From assembly GCF_013365535.1 (NCBI RefSeq), contig NZ_CP053590.1, forward strand, positions 796,501 through 860,500: 64,000 nucleotides of DNA, read 5' to 3'. The position numbers were made by a program, and so were the translations under genes. The first letter of the stretch is position 1; each line of letters begins with the position of its first letter. Below are positions 9,307 to 19,005 of the stretch, one piece after another. The notes beneath the pieces were generated by a model. That model saw only the letters and a program-made list of their open reading frames with translations, searched no databases and had not been told where the DNA came from. This stretch comes from Aquimarina sp. TRL1. GTDB taxonomy: Bacteria; Bacteroidota; Bacteroidia; Flavobacteriales; Flavobacteriaceae.

Positions 9307-9311
9307 GCAAA
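9280..9311 (-). promoter_or_regulatory. Bacteroidota-type promoter of the paaE...paaZ operon
   Basis: On the minus strand there is a TTTG (-33 element, 9308-9311) and TAGTTTTG (9280-9287), which fits the Bacteroidota -7 consensus TAnnTTTG. The spacer is 20 bp, within the usual 19-21. Transcription would start some 20 bases upstream of the paaE start codon. The -7 element lies inside the palindrome at 9277-9306. Confidence 0.7.
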
Positions 9312-9345
9312 CACCTTTATTAATTTAGAATTATTTTAAATAACC

Positions 9346-9915
9346 CTAAATCACCCCTTTAAGCAAGACCGAAATCATATCTTTTTTTAAGATTTCTGCA
9401 TCAATCGTTCCTTGCTTAGGGTACCACAAATACAATGTTCTCAGAGTAGATAATGTAGAAAAAACCATGATATCAATATTATATGGTTTTATCTCTTTTT
9501 CCTTCACTCCTTTTCTGATAATGTCACTGAAGTTTTCTTCATATTCATGGCGCATTTTCTCGAAGTATTGTAAGTTTTTCTCTTCTAAATGCATCCAATC
9601 ATTATTAAGAGAAGCTAAGCCATCTGCATTCCTGAGTGTCACATCAATATGCAATGCTATAATATTCTCTAATTTCTGAATTGTCGTCTCTTCAGAGGTT
9701 GCTATTTGGTTCATTCCTGTTGTAAACTCCTCTGCCAGATCAATAATTATAGTCGATAAAATTTCTTGCTTAGACTGGATATGATTGTATAAACTTGCTG
9801 CTTTAATCCCCATAGCTCTCGCCAAATCCCTCATAGTAACAGCACTATATCCTTTCTCCTTAAAAAGTACGGATGCTGCATTAATGATTTCTTGTTTTCT
9901 ACTTTCGGGTTTCAT
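9346..9915 (-). CDS. TetR/AcrR family regulator, probable repressor of paa genes
   Basis: Regulator of 189 residues. The N-terminal helix-turn-helix is clear (KGYSAVTMRDLARAMGIKAA, then SLYNHIQSKQEIL; residues about 20-55), followed by a helical ligand-binding domain. TetR-type PaaR repressors elsewhere respond to phenylacetyl-CoA, and the position just upstream of paaE, with a large palindrome between, suggests the same here. The effector is not visible from sequence. Confidence 0.85.
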   Translation of the reverse strand: MKPESRKQEIINAASVLFKEKGYSAVTMRDLARAMGIKAASLYNHIQSKQEILSTIIIDLAEEFTTGMNQIATSEETTIQKLENIIALHIDVTLRNADGLASLNNDWMHLEEKNLQYFEKMRHEYEENFSDIIRKGVKEKEIKPYNIDIMVFSTLSTLRTLYLWYPKQGTIDAEILKKDMISVLLKGVI

Positions 9916-9921
9916 CTGTTC

Positions 9922-9948
9922 TATAATTTATTTCAAAAATAAATTATA
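9922..9948. promoter_or_regulatory. AT-rich inverted repeat just upstream of the tetR start
   Basis: Two 12-bp arms (9922-9933 and 9937-9948) separated by 3 bases lie 7 bases upstream of the tetR start codon. It could be an autoregulatory site. Its sequence does not match the 9277-9306 palindrome and it is very AT-rich, so chance is possible. Confidence 0.3.
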
Positions 9949-10029
9949 ATCTCTAATAAACGATTGTTTCTCTCTAAAATCCTTCATTATGACTTCCGCT
10001 GGTCATATTTGATCATAAAAATGATTTCT

Positions 10030-11709
10030 TTATGCTTTTTCTTTTCTCACAACCAGTTTTTTTGAGATCGCTAACGCTGCATTTTCTGTTTCTTTTAATA
10101 ACATAAAATATACTCCATTCGACAAGGAACTAATATCGACACTCTGCTCCAGCGAATTCACCACTCCTTTTTTCACTCGCTGTCCATTTATTCCAAAAAT
10201 CTCATAAAAAAATCGCTGTGTTCCTAAATTTGCTACGTTCACAATATCAGAAGCCGGTATAGGATACAATACAATCCCTCCTTCATTCTCTTCTCCTTTT
10301 TTTATAGCTTCTGATAGCATTTTTAATTTTTCCACTCCGGTTCCTGTTGGATCCAACCAATCTGACAAGCGCGTTTCTCTCGTCATCCCTTCATTCCACG
10401 AAACGGCAAACCTCCCATAGAAATCCTTCAGGTTATTATCTACTGTCGTCTCATCAAATCTACACGCTGCATCTCCTCCGTACAATTGACCAATCAACAG
10501 CCCTTCTTCATTAAACAGGGGACCTCCTGATGATCCTCCTTCTGTGACTCCTAATTCCCAACCATTTCCTTCGGCAGTAATTTCCCAAGTTTCTGCTTCA
10601 AAACCTTCTACTGCTGCACCATTATTGATTGCCTTAATAACCCCACTATCATCCCTACATACTTTCATAATATCTCCATTAGGATGATGAATACTCACTA
10701 CATAGGACGGCATATTGTCTGTTCTATCCCATCCTGCCCATTCTAAATCCCATGCTTTATCCAATCCGCCTTTTATTTCCAGAAGCTTAAAATCAGAGGC
10801 TACATTAGAAGCTAATTCCCTGGCTCCACTTGTTGTCTGATAATACTCTTCTTCTCCATTATCGATACTATCATCTGTAGAAGCACAAACTGTATTCTGG
10901 CTGACCCAATTAAAACGGAATGCCCAATTAACGACATTCCCTTCGCAGTGATTTGCTGTCAAGAAATAGGGAGCCTTATCATTATTCGTATTATTAACCA
11001 GTGCACCCGTGCAAAAACCATTACTCCCTACAATGACAATCCCTACGGATTTTTTTAACTGTTCCTTAAGAGTATCAAAATCCTCTCCCACAGAGCAATT
11101 CACATCTAAATTACAATCTCCAGAATCATTCAGTGCTTTTTGAGTTCTTTTATAATTCGCTACACTTCGATAGCCGTGTACCACCGTTCCCAGATGAAGT
11201 TTCCCTTCTCCCCGAACCTCAGCAGGCTCATAATATTCTATCCAGACCCGATCTCCATCGGCTAACCACGTTCCTAATGACTCATTCTCATTATTCATCA
11301 AACTGGTATACGCTCCTAGTTTAAATGTTCGCTCATCATTATACAAGTATACAGTAGCTCCTTCTGGTAATTTATATCGATCAAAAACAAAGTTTAATGT
11401 CTTAGCCCCATTAGAAACGATTAATACCCGCCACAATCGATCTCCATTAGGGAGTTCTTCCCATTTTCCGGCATTACCCAATCCTATATCTACACTAAAT
11501 TCGTAACCAAATCTCCAAGCTTTGGTACTATACCTATCATTAATACGATCTTCTGCCTGTACTTTTCTCAAATCAAAAGAGGGCATATAAATCGGCGCTA
11601 CTTGCTGCTTTTTAGTGATTGACCAACTAACAGGAATCCCCTGATTGCTAATCTGTGCCTGAGTCGTTAGCACAGACATTAAAAAACAGACTATGAATAT
11701 TATTCTCAT
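10030..11709 (-). CDS. Secreted trypsin-like (lysyl endopeptidase type) protease with T9SS sorting domain
   Basis: Protein of 559 residues with an N-terminal signal peptide (MRIIFIVCFLMSVLTTQA). The catalytic domain resembles lysyl endopeptidase: His254 in YFLTANHCEG, likely Asp306 in ASDFKLLEI and Ser394 in GGSSGGPLF. The final roughly 80 residues form a type A Por sorting domain (LYPIPASDIVNV...GINGQRV...DISSLSNGVYFM...KKLVVRK). The protein is therefore probably exported by the type IX system and released or anchored outside the cell. It is a single gene, oriented like the paa operon. Confidence 0.9.
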   Translation of the reverse strand: MRIIFIVCFLMSVLTTQAQISNQGIPVSWSITKKQQVAPIYMPSFDLRKVQAEDRINDRYSTKAWRFGYEFSVDIGLGNAGKWEELPNGDRLWRVLIVSNGAKTLNFVFDRYKLPEGATVYLYNDERTFKLGAYTSLMNNENESLGTWLADGDRVWIEYYEPAEVRGEGKLHLGTVVHGYRSVANYKRTQKALNDSGDCNLDVNCSVGEDFDTLKEQLKKSVGIVIVGSNGFCTGALVNNTNNDKAPYFLTANHCEGNVVNWAFRFNWVSQNTVCASTDDSIDNGEEEYYQTTSGARELASNVASDFKLLEIKGGLDKAWDLEWAGWDRTDNMPSYVVSIHHPNGDIMKVCRDDSGVIKAINNGAAVEGFEAETWEITAEGNGWELGVTEGGSSGGPLFNEEGLLIGQLYGGDAACRFDETTVDNNLKDFYGRFAVSWNEGMTRETRLSDWLDPTGTGVEKLKMLSEAIKKGEENEGGIVLYPIPASDIVNVANLGTQRFFYEIFGINGQRVKKGVVNSLEQSVDISSLSNGVYFMLLKETENAALAISKKLVVRKEKA

Positions 11710-11825
11710 AAGTTAAGACATTTGTGTTATGGGTTTTTCAAAATTAACAAGCTTCACCCACTTAGTTCAAAATAAAACTATTATTTTTCGAATCTAAAAC
11801 TTTTTTATAAATTTTAACCATCAAC

Positions 11826-13583
11826 ATGGAGCCATCAATAGAGTCTAATCCGCTAATCGACAAACTACCTCCACATCTTAAACAGTTTATAAAGCCTCAA
11901 AATTATGAGGAATATACTCCGATGGATCAGGCTGTTTGGCGTTATGTTATGCGAAAAAACATAGCCTCTTTAAGCAAAGTTGCTCATGAATCTTACATAA
12001 AAGGACTGCAGCAAACAGGAATTTCTATTGATTCAATTCCCAGTATGTATGGCATGAATCGTATTCTGAAAGAAATTGGTTGGGCGGCTGTTGCCGTTGA
12101 CGGTTTCATTCCTCCGAATGCATTTATGGAATTCCAGGCATATAACATTCTCGTTATTGCTTCTGATATCCGACAATTAGAAAACATAGAATACACCCCT
12201 GCTCCAGATATAATTCATGAAGCAGCAGGACATGCTCCTATTATTGCGAATCCTGATTACGCAGAATATCTTAGGCGTTTTGGAAAAATAGGATGCAAAG
12301 CCATTTCCTCTAAAAAGGACTATGAAATGTATGAAGCTGTTCGCCTTTTATCCATTCTAAAAGAAGCTCCTGGAACCCCTAAAACAGAAATTGAAGCTGC
12401 TGAAAAAAAAGTGGAGGCTTTACAAAATGAAAAATCCACTCCTTCTGAAATGTCTCTGATCCGTAATCTACATTGGTGGACTGTCGAGTATGGTTTAATC
12501 AACACTGTGGATGACCCTAAAATTTATGGTGCAGGATTACTCTCTTCTATAGGAGAAAGCGAATGGTGTATGACAGATCAGGTAAAAAAAATTGCTTACT
12601 CTCCAGAAGCAGCTTTTCAGGATTTTGATATCACCAAACCACAACCACAACTTTATGTAACACCTGACTTTGCTTATCTATGTCAGGTATTAGAAGAATT
12701 TGCTAATTCGATGGCTTTGCGAAAAGGGGGGCATCGGGGACTAGCCAAGCTCATCGAATCCGAAAACCTGGGAACTATTGAACTAAGCACAGGTTTACAA
12801 ATTTCAGGAGTCTTTAGTCGTATGATTACGAATGAAGATAATGAAGTCATTTATTTTGAAACAAAAGGACAAACAGCATTATCTTTTAGAGAAAAAGAAA
12901 TTATCGGACACGGAGTCGACGCACATCCTAACGGATTCCGATCTCCACTGGGAAAACTAAAAGGAATCAACCTTGCTATTGAAAACATGTCTCCAAGAGA
13001 CCTCAAAGCATATCATTTCTACGATGGGGAATATATCGAATTCGAATTTGAGAGTGGCATTACAGTTGCCGGACTCAATGTGACTGGTATGAGAAATATC
13101 CAGGGCGAGTTGATCATTATTCAATTCAAAGAATGCACCATTAAATATAAAGACGAGTTTCTATTCCGTCCCGAATGGGGAACATTTGACCTCGCTGTTG
13201 GAAAAGAAGTAGTCTCCGCTTTTTCAGGACCTGCAGACGATTACTCTTTTGACCTTATTACTCACAAATCTTCATCTACAACTGTAAAAAAAGAGTATAA
13301 TACCAAAGAACTGGAATTACATGAACTATATCAATCTGTAAGGAACATCCGAGAAGGAAACAATACTAAGTTTTCTCTGGATGCAGTTTTTGACATTCTC
13401 AAACAGGAGTTTCCTGATGACTGGTTACTTCCTCTGGAAATTTATGAACTAACATATAATAAGGACATTCGATTAAACACTTTAATCGTAGAGCATCTTA
13501 CTAATTTAAAAGAAAAAAGAGAAGAAATTCGTCATTTAATAGAAAGTGGGATTCAAATCGCAAATACTCCAGTTTCTGTCTAA
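11826..13583 (+). CDS. Phenylalanine 4-monooxygenase-like aromatic amino acid hydroxylase, long form
   Basis: Protein of 585 residues. The iron-binding facial triad of pterin-dependent aromatic amino acid hydroxylases is present: His131 and His136 in DIIHEAAGHAP and Glu221 in HWWTVEYGLI. The likely reaction is phenylalanine to tyrosine with tetrahydropterin and O2. Classical bacterial enzymes have under 300 residues. Here about 270 further C-terminal residues follow the catalytic domain; they show no motif I know and are typical of the Bacteroidota form. It is a single gene starting at an ATG 116 bp from the divergent protease gene. Its nearness to the paa operon suggests aromatic amino acid use, but they need not be co-regulated. 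Confidence 0.88.
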   Translation: MEPSIESNPLIDKLPPHLKQFIKPQNYEEYTPMDQAVWRYVMRKNIASLSKVAHESYIKGLQQTGISIDSIPSMYGMNRILKEIGWAAVAVDGFIPPNAFMEFQAYNILVIASDIRQLENIEYTPAPDIIHEAAGHAPIIANPDYAEYLRRFGKIGCKAISSKKDYEMYEAVRLLSILKEAPGTPKTEIEAAEKKVEALQNEKSTPSEMSLIRNLHWWTVEYGLINTVDDPKIYGAGLLSSIGESEWCMTDQVKKIAYSPEAAFQDFDITKPQPQLYVTPDFAYLCQVLEEFANSMALRKGGHRGLAKLIESENLGTIELSTGLQISGVFSRMITNEDNEVIYFETKGQTALSFREKEIIGHGVDAHPNGFRSPLGKLKGINLAIENMSPRDLKAYHFYDGEYIEFEFESGITVAGLNVTGMRNIQGELIIIQFKECTIKYKDEFLFRPEWGTFDLAVGKEVVSAFSGPADDYSFDLITHKSSSTTVKKEYNTKELELHELYQSVRNIREGNNTKFSLDAVFDILKQEFPDDWLLPLEIYELTYNKDIRLNTLIVEHLTNLKEKREEIRHLIESGIQIANTPVSV

Positions 13584-13691
13584 TTATTTTATTTCTTCAG
13601 GTCTTTTTATATTATTCCAAACAAAAAACCCACAACTAAGCAACTAACAACAAGACAATTACAACAACAAAAACTCTTTTTACATTATTTT

Positions 13692-13707
13692 ATTATGCAT
13701 GCATAAT
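13692..13707. repeat. Perfect 16-bp palindrome
   Basis: ATTATGCATGCATAAT is a perfect palindrome about 109 bp after the phenylalanine hydroxylase stop codon and 24 bp before a second one at 13731-13750. It is followed by a T-run, so a weak terminator for the hydroxylase gene is possible. Confidence 0.4.
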
Positions 13708-13730
13708 TTTTTGATCATTTCCAAATAAAT

Positions 13731-13750
13731 ACCGCATGAATTCATGCGGT
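13731..13750. repeat. Perfect 20-bp palindrome, terminator or operator
   Basis: ACCGCATGAATTCATGCGGT pairs completely with itself. It lies between the phenylalanine hydroxylase gene and the next lipoprotein gene, 96 bp upstream of the latter. There is no T-run after it on the plus strand, so it may be an operator rather than a terminator. Confidence 0.45.
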
Positions 13751-13845
13751 AAAACCACCTTTCTTTTGTGCATGAGGCTCATAGCTGCATCAGCTTAATT
13801 CCCTAATTTTAAAGCCTTAACATATAACAAATTCACTTACGTATT

Positions 13846-15024
13846 ATGAAAAAAACTATTTTCACAATTACCGCCCTAATTCTGATCATGCTACACATTA
13901 GTTGTGAATCAGAAAAGACCACTTTTGAACCTGCAAATGATACTGAAGTACCTAAGTTATCAGGAATTGATAAGAAAAAGATGGCATTTGATCTTATCGA
14001 TCTCTTAAACAGTCCCTCATTCAGCACAACAATTGTACAGGAATTAAGTAACAACAATACTCCTGGAATCAAACTCGCTACTTTATTACAACAACAAAAC
14101 TCTTTCTCTCATCACACGGCTTACAAATCACTTATTAAGAGTATCGAGACTTCCAAAAAACAGAGTAAAAACTACACTGCAGACTCTTTTGAAATTCCTG
14201 AATTATGGATGCATCGCCCAGCGAATAAAAAAAGCATCAACACAGAGGATATTCTTATTTCTTTTGCCCCAGAAGGAGATGAAAGCGAATGGAAAACAAT
14301 CACTGCTTATACATTAGATAAGAAAGCAGTTGAGTTAGATCCTGAAAATGCTCCTGATCTTCCTGTTATTGTCATAGAAACTAAAGGATACGAAGTATTA
14401 AAAGCAGAAGTTGACTATATGAATACTCAATTACAACTTTCTGGACTGCAAAACGATCGATTTGCTACTCAAAAGATGGATCTACGACCTACAGCTAAAA
14501 TCAATGCGGGTCTTGAAACTACAAAATTGGATAAAATCAGACTTAATAATGATGAGGAGCCCTGGATTAGCGGAGCTGCCGAAATTTATGCGATTACCTC
14601 TGGAATAAAGAATGCTGGAAATGATCCGGAAATCAAGATCATACCAATGTATTATTTAGATCACGAGGGAAAAGATTACTATCCTAACCAGGTATTGTTA
14701 TTCTGGGAAGACTACAAATACCAAGCTGCTAATATCCAATTATTTGAAAAAGATGATAACCACAACTATAAAAATCTTGTTTCTGTTATCGTAGACGGTG
14801 TTTTTAAAATCATTGGAGCTGTCTCAGCTCAGCCATGGGTTTCCGTTTTAGGTCAGGTTGCCGGAGCTATTATTCAGGCTATGCCAGATGAGTGGTATAC
14901 CAATAGCGATGACTATGTAGATTCTTTTTACACTATTGAAAAAAACAAACATTACACGGATCATATCGGAGCTGCAGGGAATGCGAAAGCAACGTTCTCT
15001 CCTTTGTTCATTCCGGAGAATTAA
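13846..15024 (+). CDS. Lipoprotein of unknown function, possibly DUF3103-like
   Basis: Protein of 392 residues with a lipoprotein signal (MKKTIFTITALILIMLHISCES; lipid-modified Cys at 20). The mature part has a helical Asn/Gln-rich region, then ILISFAPEGDESEWKTITAYT and LPVIVIETKG, which recall the DUF3103 family, and a hydrophobic segment near residues 310-345 (IVDGVFKIIGAVSAQPWVSVLGQVAGAII). I do not recognise a catalytic motif. It is monocistronic and ends at a strong terminator shared with the convergent GSCFA gene. Confidence 0.65.
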   Translation: MKKTIFTITALILIMLHISCESEKTTFEPANDTEVPKLSGIDKKKMAFDLIDLLNSPSFSTTIVQELSNNNTPGIKLATLLQQQNSFSHHTAYKSLIKSIETSKKQSKNYTADSFEIPELWMHRPANKKSINTEDILISFAPEGDESEWKTITAYTLDKKAVELDPENAPDLPVIVIETKGYEVLKAEVDYMNTQLQLSGLQNDRFATQKMDLRPTAKINAGLETTKLDKIRLNNDEEPWISGAAEIYAITSGIKNAGNDPEIKIIPMYYLDHEGKDYYPNQVLLFWEDYKYQAANIQLFEKDDNHNYKNLVSVIVDGVFKIIGAVSAQPWVSVLGQVAGAIIQAMPDEWYTNSDDYVDSFYTIEKNKHYTDHIGAAGNAKATFSPLFIPEN

Positions 15025-15043
15025 CCAATAAAATGAATGCAAT

Positions 15044-15076
15044 AAAAAGGGAAATATGTTTATATTTCCCTTTTTT
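15044..15076. terminator. Bidirectional terminator between convergent genes
   Basis: A perfect 14-bp stem (15044-15057 / 15062-15075) with a 4-base loop has A-runs on the left and T-runs on the right. It serves the lipoprotein gene on the plus strand and the GSCFA gene on the minus strand. Confidence 0.85.
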
Positions 15077-15087
15077 ATTTTTTTTTA

Positions 15088-16035
15088 TTACCAAGTAATA
15101 TGTGCGTATTGTTCTTTTAACTGAAGCTTTTTTTCTTCTAATCTTTCTAAAAACCTGAGATGTTGTTCACTATCCGGATTAAAAGCTCTATGGGACATTC
15201 CTCGTTGAATCTCTTCTACACGTTTCATCGTTTGCTGAATATTTTCAGAAAGCCAAACATACGAGAATCGCTCCCAAATATAATTAATCGCTAATTCATT
15301 TGGATGAAGCATATCCATTTCATAGAACCGGTAGTCCCTCAATTCATCCATCACAATCTCATATGCAGGAAAATATCCTATTCCGGGATCATTATCCAAT
15401 ACTTGATGAAGCCCGGTCAATAAATGAGATTTACTTCTTGAGTTTTCTACAAATCCATCCTTACTATGCCGAACAGGCGATACTGTAAATGTGACAGTTA
15501 TTTTGTCATTAAGACTTCGTATCAAATGAATACTGTTCTGAATACATTGACTAATTTCATCCACTGATAGCAACTCTTTTCTAAATTCTTTCTGTGGGAT
15601 CTTATGACAATTCGCTACAATCATATCCAATGCCTGTAACCGATATACCCAAGCAGTACCTAATGTAATAAACACATGAGTAGCGGTCTTCAATCTGGCA
15701 CGAGTAGTAACAAGTGTGTCATTCAACAACGCTAACAGCTCTTCTTTATTAGCCGTACTCAATTTGGAATGCGCATCAAAACAGTGCCATAATTCATTGT
15801 ATTGGAAAAGATCGCTTTCTGTATACTGCTCTTCCTGAGTAGCCATCCACAAAAAAGTTTCTATGGCTTTAGGATGAAAAAGAATTCCAAACGGATTGAT
15901 CAGCGATTTAAACTTATAATACGAAAATTTACTCCCAATATTTTCTGCAAAACAAGATCCTAACAATACTACTTCTGAGGTATAATCAATTTTATGCTCC
16001 TGAGGCTGTAACTGTATTTTGGTCTGTAAATTCAT
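15088..16035 (-). CDS. GSCFA domain protein
   Basis: Protein of 315 residues of the GSCFA family, named after the motif seen here as LLGSCFAENIGSKF (residues 25-38). The family is probably related to SGNH esterases or acyltransferases. Other conserved stretches are FITLGTAWVY, FTVSPVRHSKDGF and DMLHPNELAINYIWERF, the latter including a catalytic-looking D-x-x-H. No signal peptide is seen. Its substrate is not known. It lies downstream of alaS in the same direction, separated by 125 bp. Confidence 0.88.
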   Translation of the reverse strand: MNLQTKIQLQPQEHKIDYTSEVVLLGSCFAENIGSKFSYYKFKSLINPFGILFHPKAIETFLWMATQEEQYTESDLFQYNELWHCFDAHSKLSTANKEELLALLNDTLVTTRARLKTATHVFITLGTAWVYRLQALDMIVANCHKIPQKEFRKELLSVDEISQCIQNSIHLIRSLNDKITVTFTVSPVRHSKDGFVENSRSKSHLLTGLHQVLDNDPGIGYFPAYEIVMDELRDYRFYEMDMLHPNELAINYIWERFSYVWLSENIQQTMKRVEEIQRGMSHRAFNPDSEQHLRFLERLEEKKLQLKEQYAHITW

Positions 16036-16160
16036 AACCGATCTTATTTTACACGATACTATTTATTGAAAAGATACTATCCAATTTCGAAACAAGCTTT
16101 TTTTATTAAAAACGCTACACCCTCTCATATCTTATACAAAAACAATATACATCATTTTTT

Positions 16161-18794
16161 TTAGTTCAGATATTGTTTGGCTTTTTCGAGTGCTTCTTCA
16201 ATTCCTTCAGGTTTTTTACCTCCTGCAGTTGCATAAAATGGCTGTCCTCCTCCGCCTCCCTGGATATACTTCCCTAATTCACGTACCATCTGTCCTGCAT
16301 TCAGTCCTTTTTCTTCTACTAATGTTTTAGACACATAGCAAGACAATAAGGCTTTTCCATTCTGTTCTGTTCCGAAAAACGCGACCATATTCTCCATCTC
16401 ACCTCCTAATTCGAACGAAAGATTCTTGATTCCCGAAGCATCCAGATCTACTTTTTTTGCTAAGAACTTAACACCATTTACTTCTTCAAATGCATTTTTA
16501 AGTTCTCCTTTAAGGTTTTTTGCCTTATCTTTTAATAATGCTTCTATTTGTTTTTTCAAACTTGTATTTTCTTCCTGTAAAGAAACAATTGCCTTGATAG
16601 GATCTTTAGGGTTCTTAAGCACTGATTTTACTTCAGAAAATGCTTCTGACTGTGTTGTAAAATACTCTTTAGCCGCATCACTGGTAATCGCTTCAATACG
16701 ACGCACTCCTGCAGCAACTGCTCCCTCTGATGTTATCTTAAAATGCCATATATCTCTGGTATTCTCTACATGGGTTCCTCCACAAAGTTCCATAGACTCC
16801 CCAAATCGAATTGCCCTCACCGTATCCCCATATTTTTCTCCGAATAATGCAATCGCTCCTTCCTCGATTGCCTGATCATAAGAAATAGATCGTTTTTCTT
16901 CTAATGGCAGATTTTCCCGTATTCTGGCATTTACAAACTCTTCTACCTGTAGTAATTCATCATCTGTAACCTTGGAAAAATGAGAAAAATCAAAACGCAG
17001 ATTTCCACTATGCACCATTGATCCCTTCTGCTCCACATGAGTCCCTAACACCGAACGAAGCCCCTGATGTAATAAATGGGTTGCCGTATGGTTTGATGCG
17101 GATCTTGCCCGCTGATTTTTATCAACTACTGCCTTACATTCTTTCTCTAAGTTTTTAGGAAGGTTTTTGGTAAAGTGAATAATCAGGTTATTTTCTTTTT
17201 TGGTATCGATTACATACACAACATCTCCATTAGGTTCCTCTATATATCCTTTATCTCCCACTTGTCCTCCTCCTTCTGGATAAAACGGTGTTTTATCAAA
17301 GACTAACTGATATAAAGAACCGTCTTTTTTACTATCTACTTTTCTATATCTGGTGATCCGTACTGTCGATGATAACTGATCGTACCCAATAAACTCTTCT
17401 TCATTATTTTCTAAAAGAATTTGCCAATCTCCGGCAGACACCTGAGATGCAGCACGAGAACGTTCTTTTTGTTTCTGCAACTCTTTTTCAAATCCTTTTT
17501 CATCCAAATCATATCCCTGCTCACTCAAAATCAAAGCGGTCAGATCAATCGGAAAGCCATAGGTATCATACAATTCGAATGCTTTCTCTCCTGATATGGT
17601 TGTTCCTTTGGTATCTTTTATAACATTTTCCAACAACACCAATCCCTGATCTAATGTTCTTAAGAAAGATTGTTCTTCTTCCTTAATTACATTAACAATC
17701 AGATTCTTCTGTGCTTTTAACTCTGGAAAAGCATCACTCATCTGAGAACTCAATATATCTACTAACTTATAAATAAAAGGTTCTTTAGTATTTAGAAAGG
17801 TGTACCCATATCGGATGGCACGTCTCAAAATCCTACGAATAACATACCCCGCTCCTGTATTACTAGGCAATTGCCCATCTGCAATCGAAAAGGACACTGC
17901 TCTGACATGATCGGCTACTACCCGAATTGCTACACTCACTTTTCCATTTGCTTCTGTAGGCAGTGTAGTTTTATCATAATTCGTATTGGTTATTGTTTCT
18001 ATTTCTCTGATTAAAGGGGTAAAGACATCTGTATCATAATTAGATTTCTCTTCTTGCAAAACCATACATAATCGTTCGAATCCCATTCCGGTATCTACAT
18101 GCTGTGCCGGTAATTTTTCCAAACTCCCATCGGCTTTTCTATTAAACTGCATAAATACCAAATTCCAGATCTCTACCACATGTGGATCGTCCTGATTAAC
18201 CAAATCACGTCCCGGAACTTTTGCTTTCTCTTCTTCGGATCGAATATCCACATGGATTTCAGAACATGGACCACAAGGTCCTTGATCTCCCATTTCCCAG
18301 AAATTGTCTTTTTTATTCCCCATAATAATTCTATCCTCAGGAACAATTTCCTTCCACAAATCATATGCCTCCTGATCCATCTCCAGATTATCATCTTTGG
18401 AACCTTCAAAAACAGAAACATATAAAATATCTTTATCGATACCATATACCTCCGTCAGTAATTCCCACGCCCATTGGATGGCTTCTTTTTTAAAATAATC
18501 CCCAAAACTCCAGTTCCCCAGCATCTCAAACATGGTATGATGATACGTATCCATCCCTACCTCTTCCAGATCATTGTGCTTACCACTAACCCTCAGACAT
18601 TTTTGGGTATCTGCAATACGATTATTCTTAGGAGTACCATTTCCTAAAAAGAATTCTTTAAACTGATTCATCCCGGCATTTGTAAACATCAAAGTAGGAT
18701 CGTCTTTAATCACCATTGGTGCTGAGGCGACAATGCCATGTTTTTTGGATGTAAAAAAGTCTAAAAACTGTTTTCTAATTTCTTGGGATCTCAT
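16161..18794 (-). CDS. alaS: Alanyl-tRNA synthetase
   Basis: Full-length AlaS of 877 residues. Order of parts: class II catalytic core ([14 protein letters not shown], with GMGFERL as motif 3), tRNA-recognition region, editing domain with the zinc-binding [11 protein letters not shown] and CGGTHVENT motifs, and a C-terminal DHHA1-type domain rich in Gly ([17 protein letters not shown]). It charges tRNA-Ala and clears mischarged Ser and Gly. Transcribed divergently from the M23 peptidase gene across a 211-bp intergenic region. Confidence 0.97.
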   Translation of the reverse strand: MRSQEIRKQFLDFFTSKKHGIVASAPMVIKDDPTLMFTNAGMNQFKEFFLGNGTPKNNRIADTQKCLRVSGKHNDLEEVGMDTYHHTMFEMLGNWSFGDYFKKEAIQWAWELLTEVYGIDKDILYVSVFEGSKDDNLEMDQEAYDLWKEIVPEDRIIMGNKKDNFWEMGDQGPCGPCSEIHVDIRSEEEKAKVPGRDLVNQDDPHVVEIWNLVFMQFNRKADGSLEKLPAQHVDTGMGFERLCMVLQEEKSNYDTDVFTPLIREIETITNTNYDKTTLPTEANGKVSVAIRVVADHVRAVSFSIADGQLPSNTGAGYVIRRILRRAIRYGYTFLNTKEPFIYKLVDILSSQMSDAFPELKAQKNLIVNVIKEEEQSFLRTLDQGLVLLENVIKDTKGTTISGEKAFELYDTYGFPIDLTALILSEQGYDLDEKGFEKELQKQKERSRAASQVSAGDWQILLENNEEEFIGYDQLSSTVRITRYRKVDSKKDGSLYQLVFDKTPFYPEGGGQVGDKGYIEEPNGDVVYVIDTKKENNLIIHFTKNLPKNLEKECKAVVDKNQRARSASNHTATHLLHQGLRSVLGTHVEQKGSMVHSGNLRFDFSHFSKVTDDELLQVEEFVNARIRENLPLEEKRSISYDQAIEEGAIALFGEKYGDTVRAIRFGESMELCGGTHVENTRDIWHFKITSEGAVAAGVRRIEAITSDAAKEYFTTQSEAFSEVKSVLKNPKDPIKAIVSLQEENTSLKKQIEALLKDKAKNLKGELKNAFEEVNGVKFLAKKVDLDASGIKNLSFELGGEMENMVAFFGTEQNGKALLSCYVSKTLVEEKGLNAGQMVRELGKYIQGGGGGQPFYATAGGKKPEGIEEALEKAKQYLN

Positions 18795-19005
18795 GAGTTT
18801 TATTTTATTACTTATCAGCCAACAACAATATATATTAAATCTGCAAAAAAAACGTTACTATATTATATCTTGATCAATAGAGAAGCTGCATCCGATGTCA
18901 GCTTTTTCTGATCTTTAATACATTTTATTATATTTGTTCCGATCACATGGATATAAGCATGTCGTTTTTCGGCTATTATCCTGCAAAAATAGTATATTTT
19001 AGATT

